Shown: piece by piece, positions 50,461 to 60,158 of the stretch
Position numbering within the stretch: the first letter of the stretch is position 1
How the letters are laid out: each line of letters starts with the position of its first letter
NCBI GenBank assembly: GCA_934270475.1
Contig: CAKQPS010000001.1
Span: forward strand, 349,053 to 413,052
Reading direction: 5' to 3'
DNA length: 64,000 bases
DNA from: an uncultured Alphaproteobacteria bacterium
Lineage (GTDB): Bacteria; Pseudomonadota; Alphaproteobacteria; RF32; CAG-239
Translations under genes and position numbers: made by a program
The notes under the pieces: generated by a model
The model's input: only the letters and a program-made list of their open reading frames with translations
What the model was told of the DNA's origin: nothing
Databases searched by the model: none

Positions 50461-53400
50461 CTATTTAGAATCTATGCCTTGAACATCTTTACCTGATAAC
50501 ATATCTTTCAGTTCTTCAGCCGTAAGTATGGTCTTGCGCAAATCTTTCTTCAGTTTTTCATCTTGCAGCTGGTCAAGATGTTCTTGGAACTCTTGAGAGT
50601 TAAAGCCTGCCATGGCTTTTTGCGCGTCCACACCATAGCCCCAAGCACCGTTTTCATCTAAAGGTTGAGAAATTCGGCTGCGGCTGTGAACTTCATCGGT
50701 AAAGCTGTATTTTACGGTTTTGATAAAAGTTCCGTCAGCCTGTTTAGCAAAAGACGTGGTTTTGTTTTGCATGCCGTTGCTCTTTTGCAGGGTTATGCTG
50801 CCGTTGCTGCTAGTGGTTTTGTTTTCTATAATCATTTGACCATTAACCATAGAGGCGCGTATTTCCTGCTTGCTGTCGTCATTGTTGACTTGCTGAATAG
50901 TGATGTTGCCGTCTTTATTCATTGTAACTTTGCGATTTTTGAAACGGCTGTCAAGGTTTTGACCGCGCGCTTTTAAGTGCATTGCCGTCATTGCAGCCAT
51001 AGCGTCGGCTTTATTTTCGGCGCTGACGCCGTTCATAATTTGATTATAGGCGTGCATATTGATTGAACCGTCTTTGTTTATTAAATATTTTGAGCTTACG
51101 TTTTTGAACTGCACGTCGCTGCCGATTACTTTGCCTTTGGCATCTACCATGGTGCGTTTGTGCATAAAGGCGTCATTGGTGTTCTGCACGCTGCCTTTGT
51201 GGCTTTCAGTTACCATATCCGTGTCTTTGGCGCGCTTATATTTAAGTATATTGCCGTTTTGGTCGGTAACTAAAACGCTGCTGCCGTCTTTTGAGGTATA
51301 TTTAACGGTGCCGTCTTCCTGAACAGATTTGGTCATTTGCTCGTATTTGGCAAATGCGCCTTTACCGCCGGTTCTGACAGCGAATGTGGTTTCGCCGTTA
51401 GCATCGGTCATTGGTTTAAACGCTTTATCGGCAGCAGTTTTTTGATGCGTTTCTTTGGTTTGCGTCCATACGCCGTTAGCGTCTTTGGTTACGGTGCGGG
51501 TTTGTGTAAAGCCCGGAATCCCTTTGAAACGAGCCTGATAGCCTACCACATTGCCGTCGGCATCGCGGAGCTTGCGTCCGCCGAGAGCCGCCAAAGCCAT
51601 GCCTTTCAACTGGTTCTTTTTGCTGCGAACCCAGTTTCCGGCAAGCGAGTTTGTGGCTTCACCAATAGATTGCGCACCTTTTTTGGCGATGTGACCAGCG
51701 CCTTGGGCTATTGGCTTAGCGGCTGAAGCTACCGCACCGCCGACCATACGCCCGATGCCTTCGCGACCAAAGTCGGCACCGGTTGCAAATTTGCTTGCCA
51801 TGGACGGAACTTCATCTATAAAGCAGACAAACAAGAAGATAAAGGCAAAGATTTTGAACGCGTTGACACCCCACCAGGCAAGTCCATCTTCTTTGAAAGC
51901 GGTAATCAGTAGCACCGGGTCAAAAGCTGTGAGCGATTCATCGGTCAGACCTATCCACTCTTTGAACATAGAGGTTAAAATAAACATCAGCACGGCTAAG
52001 AATATCAGGTTGAACATGGCGTTCATAAAGAAGTTCCAAATCAAGCCAAGATATTTGGCGGTAGATTTAAAGGCAAATGCGGCTATTGAGCACGGAATCA
52101 TGGCCGCGGCGATACACAGCTGTAAAATACAGTCGATTAAGCACCACGGAAAAGCAAAGAGCAAAAACGCGCCGGCAAGCCAAAGCCCGATACCGGATAA
52201 AAAATAGCCCAAATGCGGAATAACGCCGTCCCATAAAGCCTTGTCATGAAAAGCGTAGCAGGTGGAATAGTTGCCGAGCGCCAAGAGAACGCCGACGCTG
52301 TCTTCCAAATTTTTGATGGTGCAGATAATGGATTGTCCAAGGTTGCGAGGCAAGCCGCCTTGAGAAGTTTCTTGCATGCCCTTGTCGGTGTCATAGCCGA
52401 CGATACCACCCATATAGTCGGCGGAACTGTCGCAGTTGGAGTTAGGATTGAGCATATTGGCAAAGGTTAGGCCGGTTTGCATTACAGGGGTTAAAGTTAA
52501 GTCCATTACCTGATACAGTGCGCCGGATAAAATATATACAACAATGGCAACACGGGCGCCCTGCAGGAATATGCCCTTCAGCAAATCTCCAGGGGAGGCG
52601 TCTTGGAATGAAGAAATTTGTTTCAAAACATAAATGGCAAGCCAAATTAAAAAGCCGATAAGCACAAGATTCTTGCTGGGAGCCGCTAATTTGCTGATAG
52701 CGGTTTGCGCAAGGTTGCTGGCGGCGTTGAAAATGGTTTTGAAAATACCGCAGGTGGTGCAGGTTTGCTTATCCAAATAATCGGAAAGTACACAAGAAGA
52801 TTCGCCACTGCCGTCAACAAATTCTTCACCGTTCGGAGCGCCTGCTCCAACAGGCATACTGGCATCGTCAACCTCGCTGCCGGAAGCCGAATTGCCGTCA
52901 CTGAAGCTTTGCATGCCGCCCAAACAAGACTTTGTGCTGGTAGGGCAGCCGCCGCAAAGGGCTTGCAAATTACCGCAAGACGCTTGCATGGTTTGACTGC
53001 CGCCCACATAAGTTGAACTTGCAGACATAGCGCTGTTAACAACTTCAAAGTGCAGGTGGATTGCATAGTAATGGGAGCAGTTTTTAGCTTGAAGAGGGTT
53101 ATCGCAGACCGGACCGGAGCGGCTGGAAGCGTTGGAACCGCCGACAATACCAATCGCTTGGTCTTTTTTCACTCCGCCGCTGCATTTTGTTTGTTTAAAT
53201 AAATGGCGGTAAATGGTGGAATAATATTGTCCGTTTTTGCTTGCGCCGTCACAGTGTTTGGTGTGGCGGATAACGGTGGTGCGTCCGCCGCCGGTGGATA
53301 TGGAACAGCCCATTACGACGCCGTCAGCTGCGGCATAGGCAAGTACATTAGTCTTGTGATTGGTGCCTAAATCGCTGCCGTAGTGGTTTCGAGTGGAAGA

Positions 53401-53712
53401 GCGGGCGCCTTCACGGTTATAGGAGCCAGCGTCGCTGACCGGAACAGAGTTAAAACAGCCTCCGCTGGTTTTGTCGGCAACACATCTGGCTCTAACTTGT
53501 TGAGAAGCGCTGCCGACTAATGAACCGCTTGAAGTTTTGTTTGGCGAGCAGCCGCCCTGCGATTCACTGTTGGTGGCGGCGCTGCATTTAGGAGTAACGC
53601 CGTTGCAGCTGGAAAAAGCCGGAGCAGCAGACAAAGCAAAGCAGCCTGCACTTAAACAAAGTATCAGCAGGTTTGTTGAAAGTTTTTGTAAAAATGTTTG
53701 CCGCTTTCTCAT
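50461..53712 (-). CDS. M23 peptidase fused to a VirB6/TrbL-like membrane protein
   Basis: A 1083-residue fusion. A signal peptide (1 to about 33) leads to a Cys-rich periplasmic part with an M23/LytM domain: His110-x-x-x-Asp114, His170 and His219-Leu-His221 reproduce all five zinc and catalytic positions. Next come a Cys-rich spacer, CTTC (318-321) in CTTCGIFKTI, and six or seven membrane segments (about 345-640) like VirB6/TrbL. A cytoplasmic tail of about 400 residues is rich in D-x-N-G turns and strands. The enzyme would cut peptidoglycan cross-links where the channel crosses the wall. A terminator follows it. No ATPase gene is nearby. Confidence 0.85.
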   Translation of the reverse strand: MRKRQTFLQKLSTNLLILCLSAGCFALSAAPAFSSCNGVTPKCSAATNSESQGGCSPNKTSSGSLVGSASQQVRARCVADKTSGGCFNSVPVSDAGSYNREGARSSTRNHYGSDLGTNHKTNVLAYAAADGVVMGCSISTGGGRTTVIRHTKHCDGASKNGQYYSTIYRHLFKQTKCSGGVKKDQAIGIVGGSNASSRSGPVCDNPLQAKNCSHYYAIHLHFEVVNSAMSASSTYVGGSQTMQASCGNLQALCGGCPTSTKSCLGGMQSFSDGNSASGSEVDDASMPVGAGAPNGEEFVDGSGESSCVLSDYLDKQTCTTCGIFKTIFNAASNLAQTAISKLAAPSKNLVLIGFLIWLAIYVLKQISSFQDASPGDLLKGIFLQGARVAIVVYILSGALYQVMDLTLTPVMQTGLTFANMLNPNSNCDSSADYMGGIVGYDTDKGMQETSQGGLPRNLGQSIICTIKNLEDSVGVLLALGNYSTCYAFHDKALWDGVIPHLGYFLSGIGLWLAGAFLLFAFPWCLIDCILQLCIAAAMIPCSIAAFAFKSTAKYLGLIWNFFMNAMFNLIFLAVLMFILTSMFKEWIGLTDESLTAFDPVLLITAFKEDGLAWWGVNAFKIFAFIFLFVCFIDEVPSMASKFATGADFGREGIGRMVGGAVASAAKPIAQGAGHIAKKGAQSIGEATNSLAGNWVRSKKNQLKGMALAALGGRKLRDADGNVVGYQARFKGIPGFTQTRTVTKDANGVWTQTKETHQKTAADKAFKPMTDANGETTFAVRTGGKGAFAKYEQMTKSVQEDGTVKYTSKDGSSVLVTDQNGNILKYKRAKDTDMVTESHKGSVQNTNDAFMHKRTMVDAKGKVIGSDVQFKNVSSKYLINKDGSINMHAYNQIMNGVSAENKADAMAAMTAMHLKARGQNLDSRFKNRKVTMNKDGNITIQQVNNDDSKQEIRASMVNGQMIIENKTTSSNGSITLQKSNGMQNKTTSFAKQADGTFIKTVKYSFTDEVHSRSRISQPLDENGAWGYGVDAQKAMAGFNSQEFQEHLDQLQDEKLKKDLRKTILTAEELKDMLSGKDVQGIDSK

Positions 53713-53732
53713 TTATTCCTCTTTTTCTGCCA

Positions 53733-56087
53733 TTAGTTAGAACTGTTGATTCTTTCTTGTTCTTCTAGATATTCCTCTTCCAGCTGACGCTGATATTCTC
53801 TGTCGTCAGAGCTGCGGTTGTTTTTCTGTTTTTGGCGTTCTCTATAGTAGTGCTGTGGTTTCTTTTGCATGCTCTTGCCAAGGCTTTGCAGAAAACCTCC
53901 GGCTATGCCCATTCCGGCGTTGGCAACCTCGTTAGCATTGCCGCGGATACTGCGGATAACCACTTGACCGCTCTTTTTCAAAACCAGCGAACCTTTATCT
54001 TTGAGAGTTTCCGCGTTTTTCCAGTCTTGAGAGCCTTGCCGCGCCAGTTGTTTAAGGGTTCGGTAGGTTTGCTGCGGGTGGCGGATAGCTTTGAAAGTGT
54101 TGCCGATAGTCAGGCTGTGACTTGTAGGGCGGGAATAGTTCTTGAATTGCTGCCATTTAGTTTGCGGTACTTCCGCGGACTGAGCATTTTCTGACTGCGT
54201 TCTGCCGGTATTGGAATTTTCAGAGCCGGTTGCTCCGTTGTCCGCAGTTTGCGGAGAGCCGCTGTCAGCTGTTTGCGGAGTTTTGCTGTTATCAGCTGTC
54301 GGCTGACCGCCGCTTTCCGAATCGTTATTTATAGGGGTATTCGGCGTAATACCGGTATTATCGTCAGTATTACCGGCAGTGTCGTCGGCATTGCTTGCTG
54401 GAGACGGAGCCGCTCCGCCGGAAGGCGAGGTTTGCGGATTAGTACCGCCTTGCACAGGAGCTGCAGCGCCGCCGCCAAATTTTTTGTTAACCAATTTGTT
54501 TCCCAGTTTTTCTATGCCTTTACCGCCTTGATTTAAGGCAATATCTCTAGCAACACGCGCAGCAGGATTTACAACGCTTTTTTTAATTTGACCAACAGCC
54601 TGAGTGCCCATGTGGTGCATAGCGGTGTCGGCAGAGCCAAGCGCGCCGTCGCCAAAGAAAGTGGAAAGATAATTTTGAATGCTGGACGATAAGATTTTGA
54701 AACCAAAAATCAACGCGAACAGAATGATTAGAATGTTAACCGAGCTTAAATCGTAGGATTCACTGAATTTTTCCATGCTGTCCGCATAGTTGCCAGAGTT
54801 AAGAGTTATCCAAGTTGCGGTGGTGTTTGCCAAACCATCGCCTAGACCATTATCTGTCGCGCCCATAATCTTCCAAAATTCAGCATCTTTTACCATGCCG
54901 AGGCTGGCTTCAACTAATTTTACCGCATAGGCAGTACCGATGGAAACAAAAGCAAACAGCATAGCGTTATAGATGACAATAGCAATGTTTTCGGACAATT
55001 TGCTTTGGGTTGGCGGAAACGGCCAAAGCGAAATAGACAGCGGCAAAAGCAAAGTGGCAAAACCAAGCTTGAAAGAAATGTCTATAAAATACATACCAAT
55101 CGACATGCACATAAAGAAGCCGGTGAGGTAAATTAAGAGACCGGAAATAAAGTAGTTAAGCAGCGGTACAACTACCGTGCAGCTGACTAATGATTTGAGT
55201 GCGGCGGAAAAACCAGCCCCGCCGTCCAAACAGATAAACGAAACTTTGGTTGAAAAGCACATCAAAGCGTGCCCGCGGGCAAACAGCACACTAAGAGACT
55301 GATAAATCAGCGCCATCATATCTTTAAGGTCTATTAAAATATCTTCGGCAAACAGGCGGTGTTTCATTATTTCATTGTTGACAATTTGCCCATTTGCTTC
55401 TGCCGCGCCTTTGCACTCAGGCGGCATGATGTATTTGTTTGCCGGGTCGCTTGCTAAATCATAGTCGCCGGAGTCTATAATATTGCTGCCTCCGCTAAGA
55501 GTGCCGTTCCAGCTGCTGCCTCCTCCGCCGCCGGCAAGGGATGTGCCGCTATGCCAGGTTTTAAGCGCGCTTAAACCAACACCATAGACAATTTTGTGAT
55601 TTCCGACAACTTTAAATTTTCTGCGTCTTGCCCAAGCCGGAGCTTTACCTTCCTTATCCATCCAGGTTGCATAATAAAAAGTGGCGCCGTTAGTAACATC
55701 TTTCAGGCTTCCGGCAATGGCTTGCCGCGCTATGTTCAAGCATTTGTTCCAAGCCCGAGCATTAGCGCCGTTCAGCTTGCTTGCCCAGCTTTCTATGTTT
55801 TGAACAGTCCAGTTTCTTTTATTGTTCCAAAATGAAAATTGGTATCTTGCCAAGCAAACGTCAGACAGTTTTACCGTTTGTCCGCCTTTAGCGTGAGCCT
55901 GATAATAGTTGCGGCGGTTCATAATCACGCTGGCAACGGTTTGCATGCCGGTGACGCCTTCGCCGCTGGCTTCACCAAATAAGGTGGCGGTTAAATATGC
56001 CTCTTCATAGGACAAAGTAAAAGCAGTGCTTGTGCAAAGCAGCAAACTTGCGAGGGTTATAAGTATGTATTTCTTAAACTTTTTCAT
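53733..56087 (-). CDS. SleB-type cell wall hydrolase fused to a VirB6/TrbL-like membrane protein
   Basis: A 784-residue fusion. After a signal peptide (about 1-24), residues 25-175 resemble the Hydrolase_2/SleB-CwlJ family: TATLFGEASGEGVTGMQTVA with the catalytic-type Glu39, then ASVIMNRR, and GATFYYATWMD toward the end. SleB enzymes are lytic transglycosylases. A Gly/Ser-rich linker follows, then five to seven membrane segments (about 280-480) of VirB6/TrbL type. The cytoplasmic tail is rich in Pro, Thr, Gln and Asn, then basic. The next gene codes for the same design with an M23 peptidase instead. It lies 20 bases upstream of that gene. Confidence 0.78.
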   Translation of the reverse strand: MKKFKKYILITLASLLLCTSTAFTLSYEEAYLTATLFGEASGEGVTGMQTVASVIMNRRNYYQAHAKGGQTVKLSDVCLARYQFSFWNNKRNWTVQNIESWASKLNGANARAWNKCLNIARQAIAGSLKDVTNGATFYYATWMDKEGKAPAWARRRKFKVVGNHKIVYGVGLSALKTWHSGTSLAGGGGGSSWNGTLSGGSNIIDSGDYDLASDPANKYIMPPECKGAAEANGQIVNNEIMKHRLFAEDILIDLKDMMALIYQSLSVLFARGHALMCFSTKVSFICLDGGAGFSAALKSLVSCTVVVPLLNYFISGLLIYLTGFFMCMSIGMYFIDISFKLGFATLLLPLSISLWPFPPTQSKLSENIAIVIYNAMLFAFVSIGTAYAVKLVEASLGMVKDAEFWKIMGATDNGLGDGLANTTATWITLNSGNYADSMEKFSESYDLSSVNILIILFALIFGFKILSSSIQNYLSTFFGDGALGSADTAMHHMGTQAVGQIKKSVVNPAARVARDIALNQGGKGIEKLGNKLVNKKFGGGAAAPVQGGTNPQTSPSGGAAPSPASNADDTAGNTDDNTGITPNTPINNDSESGGQPTADNSKTPQTADSGSPQTADNGATGSENSNTGRTQSENAQSAEVPQTKWQQFKNYSRPTSHSLTIGNTFKAIRHPQQTYRTLKQLARQGSQDWKNAETLKDKGSLVLKKSGQVVIRSIRGNANEVANAGMGIAGGFLQSLGKSMQKKPQHYYRERQKQKNNRSSDDREYQRQLEEEYLEEQERINSSN

Positions 56088-56100
56088 GATAACCGCCTTT

Positions 56101-56724
56101 TTAACCGCTTGCCGCCCCGTTTTGCGCCAACATTTCCGTTAAAATTGATTTGCCGATTCCGGTACCGGTTGAAACAATCGGGTTCAAAATGTAGTTGGTG
56201 ATAAAATCTGTGCCCATTTCTAGCGCGTAATAGGCAAATGCACACTTAAAGCCCATCATAAAAATTTCCTGCAGCATTTTTCCGGTGCTTATTCCGCCCA
56301 TGGAACTAAGCTGCTGCAAAAGAAAAATTCCCAGCCAAATTAAAAAGCCCCATTTGAGAATGACCTTGCCTAAACTCTGCGTGGTTGGAATTGAACTTTC
56401 CGCCGCCTGCAAAAAAGCATCGGTCATCAAAGTAACAATACGACAATACCAGCAGTTTTGCGCATCTTTGGCATTATACATCGAATCCATGGCTTTTTTG
56501 GTGCAAGTTCCCGTAACTTTCTTATTTTTTGTGGTTTTAGCTGCGTTTGTGGCAGTGGTTTTAGCTGCGTTTGTGGCAGTGGTTTTAGCTGCGTTTGTGG
56601 CAGCGGTTTTGCTTGCATCATCATTGGCGGCGGCATAGCTTAAATTTGCGCTGGCAAAGCTGAAACACAGCGTAAAAATAAGCAAATATAAAAAACTTTT
56701 AGAGAGATTAACTATCTTTTTCAT
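56101..56724 (-). CDS. Small VirB6-like membrane protein with CxxC motif
   Basis: A 207-residue protein with a signal peptide (about 1-32) and an Ala/Thr/Asn/Lys repeat of eight residues (AAKTTATN type, about 41-65). CWYC follows at 91-94, just before a helix, then two or three hydrophobic segments (about 115-180). The motif and the following FLIWLGIFLLQQL text match the start of the membrane part of the large cluster proteins, so it looks like a truncated or minimal paralog. The start lies 17 bases inside the end of the upstream gene, so translation is coupled. Confidence 0.75.
   Translation of the reverse strand: MKKIVNLSKSFLYLLIFTLCFSFASANLSYAAANDDASKTAATNAAKTTATNAAKTTATNAAKTTKNKKVTGTCTKKAMDSMYNAKDAQNCWYCRIVTLMTDAFLQAAESSIPTTQSLGKVILKWGFLIWLGIFLLQQLSSMGGISTGKMLQEIFMMGFKCAFAYYALEMGTDFITNYILNPIVSTGTGIGKSILTEMLAQNGAASG
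56531..56602 (-). repeat. Three exact 24-bp tandem repeats
   Basis: Three perfect copies of a 24-base unit plus a degenerate fourth (to about 56617) code for AAKTTATN-type units in the exported linker of the 56101 gene product. Confidence 0.9.
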
Positions 56725-58087
56725 TGCGATTTATCCCCCTTAAATTATCCATTTTTTGCTGAACAGCTTTGATTTTTGCCGTTGCTTTCTGTACCTTGGC
56801 GCGGGCTTTACGCAAAGATTCTACATGGTCTATGATAGAAGTGGCAATTTTGCCGGTGCCGCCGGAAACAATGTGAAATCCCCATTTTGCAGCCATAGCA
56901 ACCAGCTGCTGAATTTTGCGCTGCATGCTGGCTTTGCCTCCGCCTCCGGTGATTTTGTTGGAAAGCTCCACAGACATACCGGTTGCCTTGACAATTAAAA
57001 AGCCCATAAAGATAAGCGCCATGGCGGTGGTGCCGAAATTTTCATATTTGCTTTGTTCCGCCAGCCCGATACCGTCCTGCGTCAATAATTTCTGCATGGC
57101 GAGAATGGTCATGGAAACAATAATGCCCAAACAAAACATAATAGCCGAAGAATTGAGAATTATCTTGAAACCGGTCACGCTCCATTTGCGGATTTGCTCA
57201 AACGGATATGCCATTATCAGGAACGGCAAAATAATCATTATCATATTCAAACGGAAAATACTGTCGGCTAAATAGAGCACAAAACAGAGCTTGGCAATGG
57301 TGAACCAAACAATTAAGAAACAGCCGCAGATAAAACTGGTCAGGCTGACAATCTTCATCAAGCGTATGGCAATGTCATAGCCGATAGAAAGTCTGGCACT
57401 GACGGCACACGCCATGCAGCTCAGCATATTAAGCGGTTCTTCCGGAAAAGATTTTGCTGAAAAGTCCGTCATGCTTTTAGGGTTGAACTTGCAGCCGCTT
57501 TGTCCCCAGTTGGCGTCTCCGTAATATTCGCACATAACTCCTTCTGAGTCATCGCTGAATGTTGATTTCCAAGCAACGAGTTTTACTTGTGCATCGGGGT
57601 CTTTTGCCAGCCTTTGCATAATTTCGGACGTAAATTCTAAAATGGTGATGTATATTGGAAATATGAAGTTATTTATCACATAATAAATTTGCTCGGTAGA
57701 AGAGGCTAAAATGCCGCAAAATGCGCATAGAAAGGCTTTGCGGACAATCTTGGTCCAAAATTCTCCTAAAGATTCGGGAGTAGGCGTGCTGATGTGGCGC
57801 AGAATTTGATACGCCATCCAAATAGTGAAACCCAGCAAAACAATATTGAGCAGATTTTCTTTAGTCAGGTTGCTGTAAACATTCAGGGTTTGAGTGCCGA
57901 TATTTTTGTAAAAAAGTTTCAGAAAACCGGTTTGCCAGCAAGTGCTCTGCATTTCTGCCGCTTTGCGGGAATCTTCCTGCCCAATACTGGTTCCGCCTTC
58001 TTCGGTGCTGCAGGCTGTCAGAAAAAACAGCAGGGAAAAGGCAATAAACAATACCTTTAAGATATTATGCAGCTTTGGTGCTTTCAT
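56708..58087 (-). CDS. VirB6/TrbL-like membrane protein with a lipobox
   Basis: A 459-residue protein with a lipoprotein-type signal (lipobox LTAC, Cys26), followed by CWQT at 50-53 where paralogs have CxxC, and about six membrane segments (about 70-340). The cytoplasmic tail begins GGGGKASMQRKIQQL and ends basic and helical. A lipid-anchored N-terminus on a multi-span membrane protein is unusual; it could be tethered at the inner membrane, or the Cys might not be modified. Its end overlaps the next gene by 17 bases. A 110-base gap upstream may hold an internal promoter (TTGTAA, 18 bases, TATGAT on the minus strand). Confidence 0.72.
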   Translation of the reverse strand: MKAPKLHNILKVLFIAFSLLFFLTACSTEEGGTSIGQEDSRKAAEMQSTCWQTGFLKLFYKNIGTQTLNVYSNLTKENLLNIVLLGFTIWMAYQILRHISTPTPESLGEFWTKIVRKAFLCAFCGILASSTEQIYYVINNFIFPIYITILEFTSEIMQRLAKDPDAQVKLVAWKSTFSDDSEGVMCEYYGDANWGQSGCKFNPKSMTDFSAKSFPEEPLNMLSCMACAVSARLSIGYDIAIRLMKIVSLTSFICGCFLIVWFTIAKLCFVLYLADSIFRLNMIMIILPFLIMAYPFEQIRKWSVTGFKIILNSSAIMFCLGIIVSMTILAMQKLLTQDGIGLAEQSKYENFGTTAMALIFMGFLIVKATGMSVELSNKITGGGGKASMQRKIQQLVAMAAKWGFHIVSGGTGKIATSIIDHVESLRKARAKVQKATAKIKAVQQKMDNLRGINRNEKDS

Positions 58088-58196
58088 ATTTATAGTCCTT
58101 TTCCGTTATACCTTACTTTACCACTATATCATAATTTTTATGCAAAATGTGTTACAATATGATTAAGATTTGCATTTTTACCCACTATTCCGCCAA

Positions 58197-60158
58197 TTAA
58201 GAAATCGGTTTATCCTTATTTTCTTCCGGCTGTTCGGTATTTTCTACCTTTGGAGTTTCCGCGTCTTTGGCGGACGGCGAAGCTGGCGTTGGCTTAGGAA
58301 CTGAAGCTTTGCCGTCAGACTTGGTCGGTTGTGGCGGCATACCGCGCTGTGCTCTCAGTTGGAATCGATCTAAACCAATGGCTTTGCCGCCTTTAGAAGC
58401 CGCAGCTAAAGCTGCTCCGGAAATGGCTTTGCCGGCTTTGTTGACTAAATTTGTAATACCGGTTTTATCCGCAGCATATCCGGCAGCCGAAGAAACAACT
58501 TTGCCGCCGATTTTGGCTGCACTTTTGCCAATAGAAGTTGCGGCAGACGCGCCAGCACCGCCGATTTTGGCAGCAATGCTAGAGTCGGAGCCGGAAGCGA
58601 ATTTATTGGCAGTGCCGTTGATAATGCCTATCATTTTGAAGGCAAAAATACAGCAGACGATTAAAATCAAAGTTTCCATACCGTCAAGACTGGCGATTTC
58701 ATTAACCTTATCCAAATCGTTTTCATTCAAAGCATTTAGCAATGTAGATAAATCGCCTTTTTTGCCGCCGGCTGAATAGCCGATTATTTCCATGCCCACA
58801 ACCAGCATAACACCGGCAAGCGCAAAGTTGAAAAATGTGTTCATCAGCATGCTCATGCCCTTGTTGGTGTATCTAGTCGTCAGCTTAAACGGCCAGCAGG
58901 CAATCAAAACCGGCACAAAGGCACATAAAATACCCAGCTGAACCGTGCAATCTATCAGATAAAAACCGATAACCATCCAAATTCCCAAGCCGAAAATATA
59001 AATGACAAGTCCGTTTGCCCATATGCTAAAATCAGGAATAAGGTCTTTTTCCCAGCCATAGCAAATAAGCGCGCGTCCCACAGAAGGCATGGTAGAGGCA
59101 GATTGGCTGAAACAATCGGTGGTGTTATAAATGCTGCCCAGCAGCGAAGCGTCCATTTCACCGCCCGGCGCCATTGAAAACATTGAAACTTTATCTATGC
59201 AGCTTTTTGCCCCTGGGTTGCTGATTGAAAGCAGCGCCAGTCCCATATCTAAACCGCCTTTGACTATTGGCGAAATTACATAATTGTAAATGTCGGCGGA
59301 GTTGCTTAGCAAATAATAAGCGATAGCTACTCTAAGCCCCAATCCGATAATCGCTTTTAAATAAGCGCCGGTGTTGGCTCCGGACGGAGTGAAAATAGTT
59401 CTGAGTGTTTGTAAGGCAAGATATACTAAGAAAAAGGTCAGAACAATCGGCTGCAGGGCAGAGGCAAGGGCTTTCCAAGCAATGGAGGCAAGAGAGGCGT
59501 CCGCACTCAAAACTGTTTGAAAAATCGGACAAAGCGGACAGCTGGCGTAATCGCTTAAATAGCTGGAAAACGGCTTGCAGCCTTTTACTTGGTCTTTGAG
59601 CTCATGGGTTTGGTTGGAATAGCTGACACATTCGGCGTTTTGCCCGTTGTTGTCGCAAACGCAGGATAAATTTGCGTCGGGGTCTTGACGAACCACGCCT
59701 AAAACATTTTCTGCCTTAGCCCGCTGATTGATAAATTTTTCCAGCAGATTGGCAGCTTGTGCTTTTAGCTTTTTACATTCAGGTTTTCTCGGGTTTTCAG
59801 CATTCCAAGCAACACCGGTATATTCAAAATTATCTTTGCGGATATAGTAAGCGCTGTCAATGCTGCCGGAAGAAGTCTTTTCCAGCATAATAATGCTTTG
59901 TCTGGCTAAATCAGTGAAAATTGTTGGTGTTTGTTTATCTAATCCGTGGTTGCAGTTTTCTTTATATTGTTTGACAACGGTGTTATAAGCGTCAAGCAGG
60001 ATTTTTACGCTGTTTAACGCGGCAATAGCAGTTTGATTGATGTTTTTTTGGAGTTTTTCAAGCTCTTGAGGCTTACATCCTGCCGCATCGGCATAAAGTT
60101 TCGGCATAGCAGCGAACAGGCAGAAAAAAACAAATATAAACAGTTTGAGTTTAGACAT
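58197..60158 (-). CDS. VirB6/TrbL-like membrane protein with exported N-terminal domain
   Basis: A 653-residue protein from ATG 60158, chosen because GGGAG lies ten bases upstream and a signal peptide (1 to about 25) starts there; the frame stays open to 60329 but that part overlaps the neighbour. A helical periplasmic domain with several Cys residues (about 26-200) leads to CPLC (207-210) in CPLCPIFQTV. About six membrane segments follow (about 225-530), including VIGFYLIDCTVQLGILCAFV and IACWPFKLTTRYTNKG, which have counterparts in the 60494 gene. The tail is Ala/Gly-rich, then Pro-rich and charged. It is a likely channel component of the cluster. Confidence 0.8.
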   Translation of the reverse strand: MSKLKLFIFVFFCLFAAMPKLYADAAGCKPQELEKLQKNINQTAIAALNSVKILLDAYNTVVKQYKENCNHGLDKQTPTIFTDLARQSIIMLEKTSSGSIDSAYYIRKDNFEYTGVAWNAENPRKPECKKLKAQAANLLEKFINQRAKAENVLGVVRQDPDANLSCVCDNNGQNAECVSYSNQTHELKDQVKGCKPFSSYLSDYASCPLCPIFQTVLSADASLASIAWKALASALQPIVLTFFLVYLALQTLRTIFTPSGANTGAYLKAIIGLGLRVAIAYYLLSNSADIYNYVISPIVKGGLDMGLALLSISNPGAKSCIDKVSMFSMAPGGEMDASLLGSIYNTTDCFSQSASTMPSVGRALICYGWEKDLIPDFSIWANGLVIYIFGLGIWMVIGFYLIDCTVQLGILCAFVPVLIACWPFKLTTRYTNKGMSMLMNTFFNFALAGVMLVVGMEIIGYSAGGKKGDLSTLLNALNENDLDKVNEIASLDGMETLILIVCCIFAFKMIGIINGTANKFASGSDSSIAAKIGGAGASAATSIGKSAAKIGGKVVSSAAGYAADKTGITNLVNKAGKAISGAALAAASKGGKAIGLDRFQLRAQRGMPPQPTKSDGKASVPKPTPASPSAKDAETPKVENTEQPEENKDKPIS

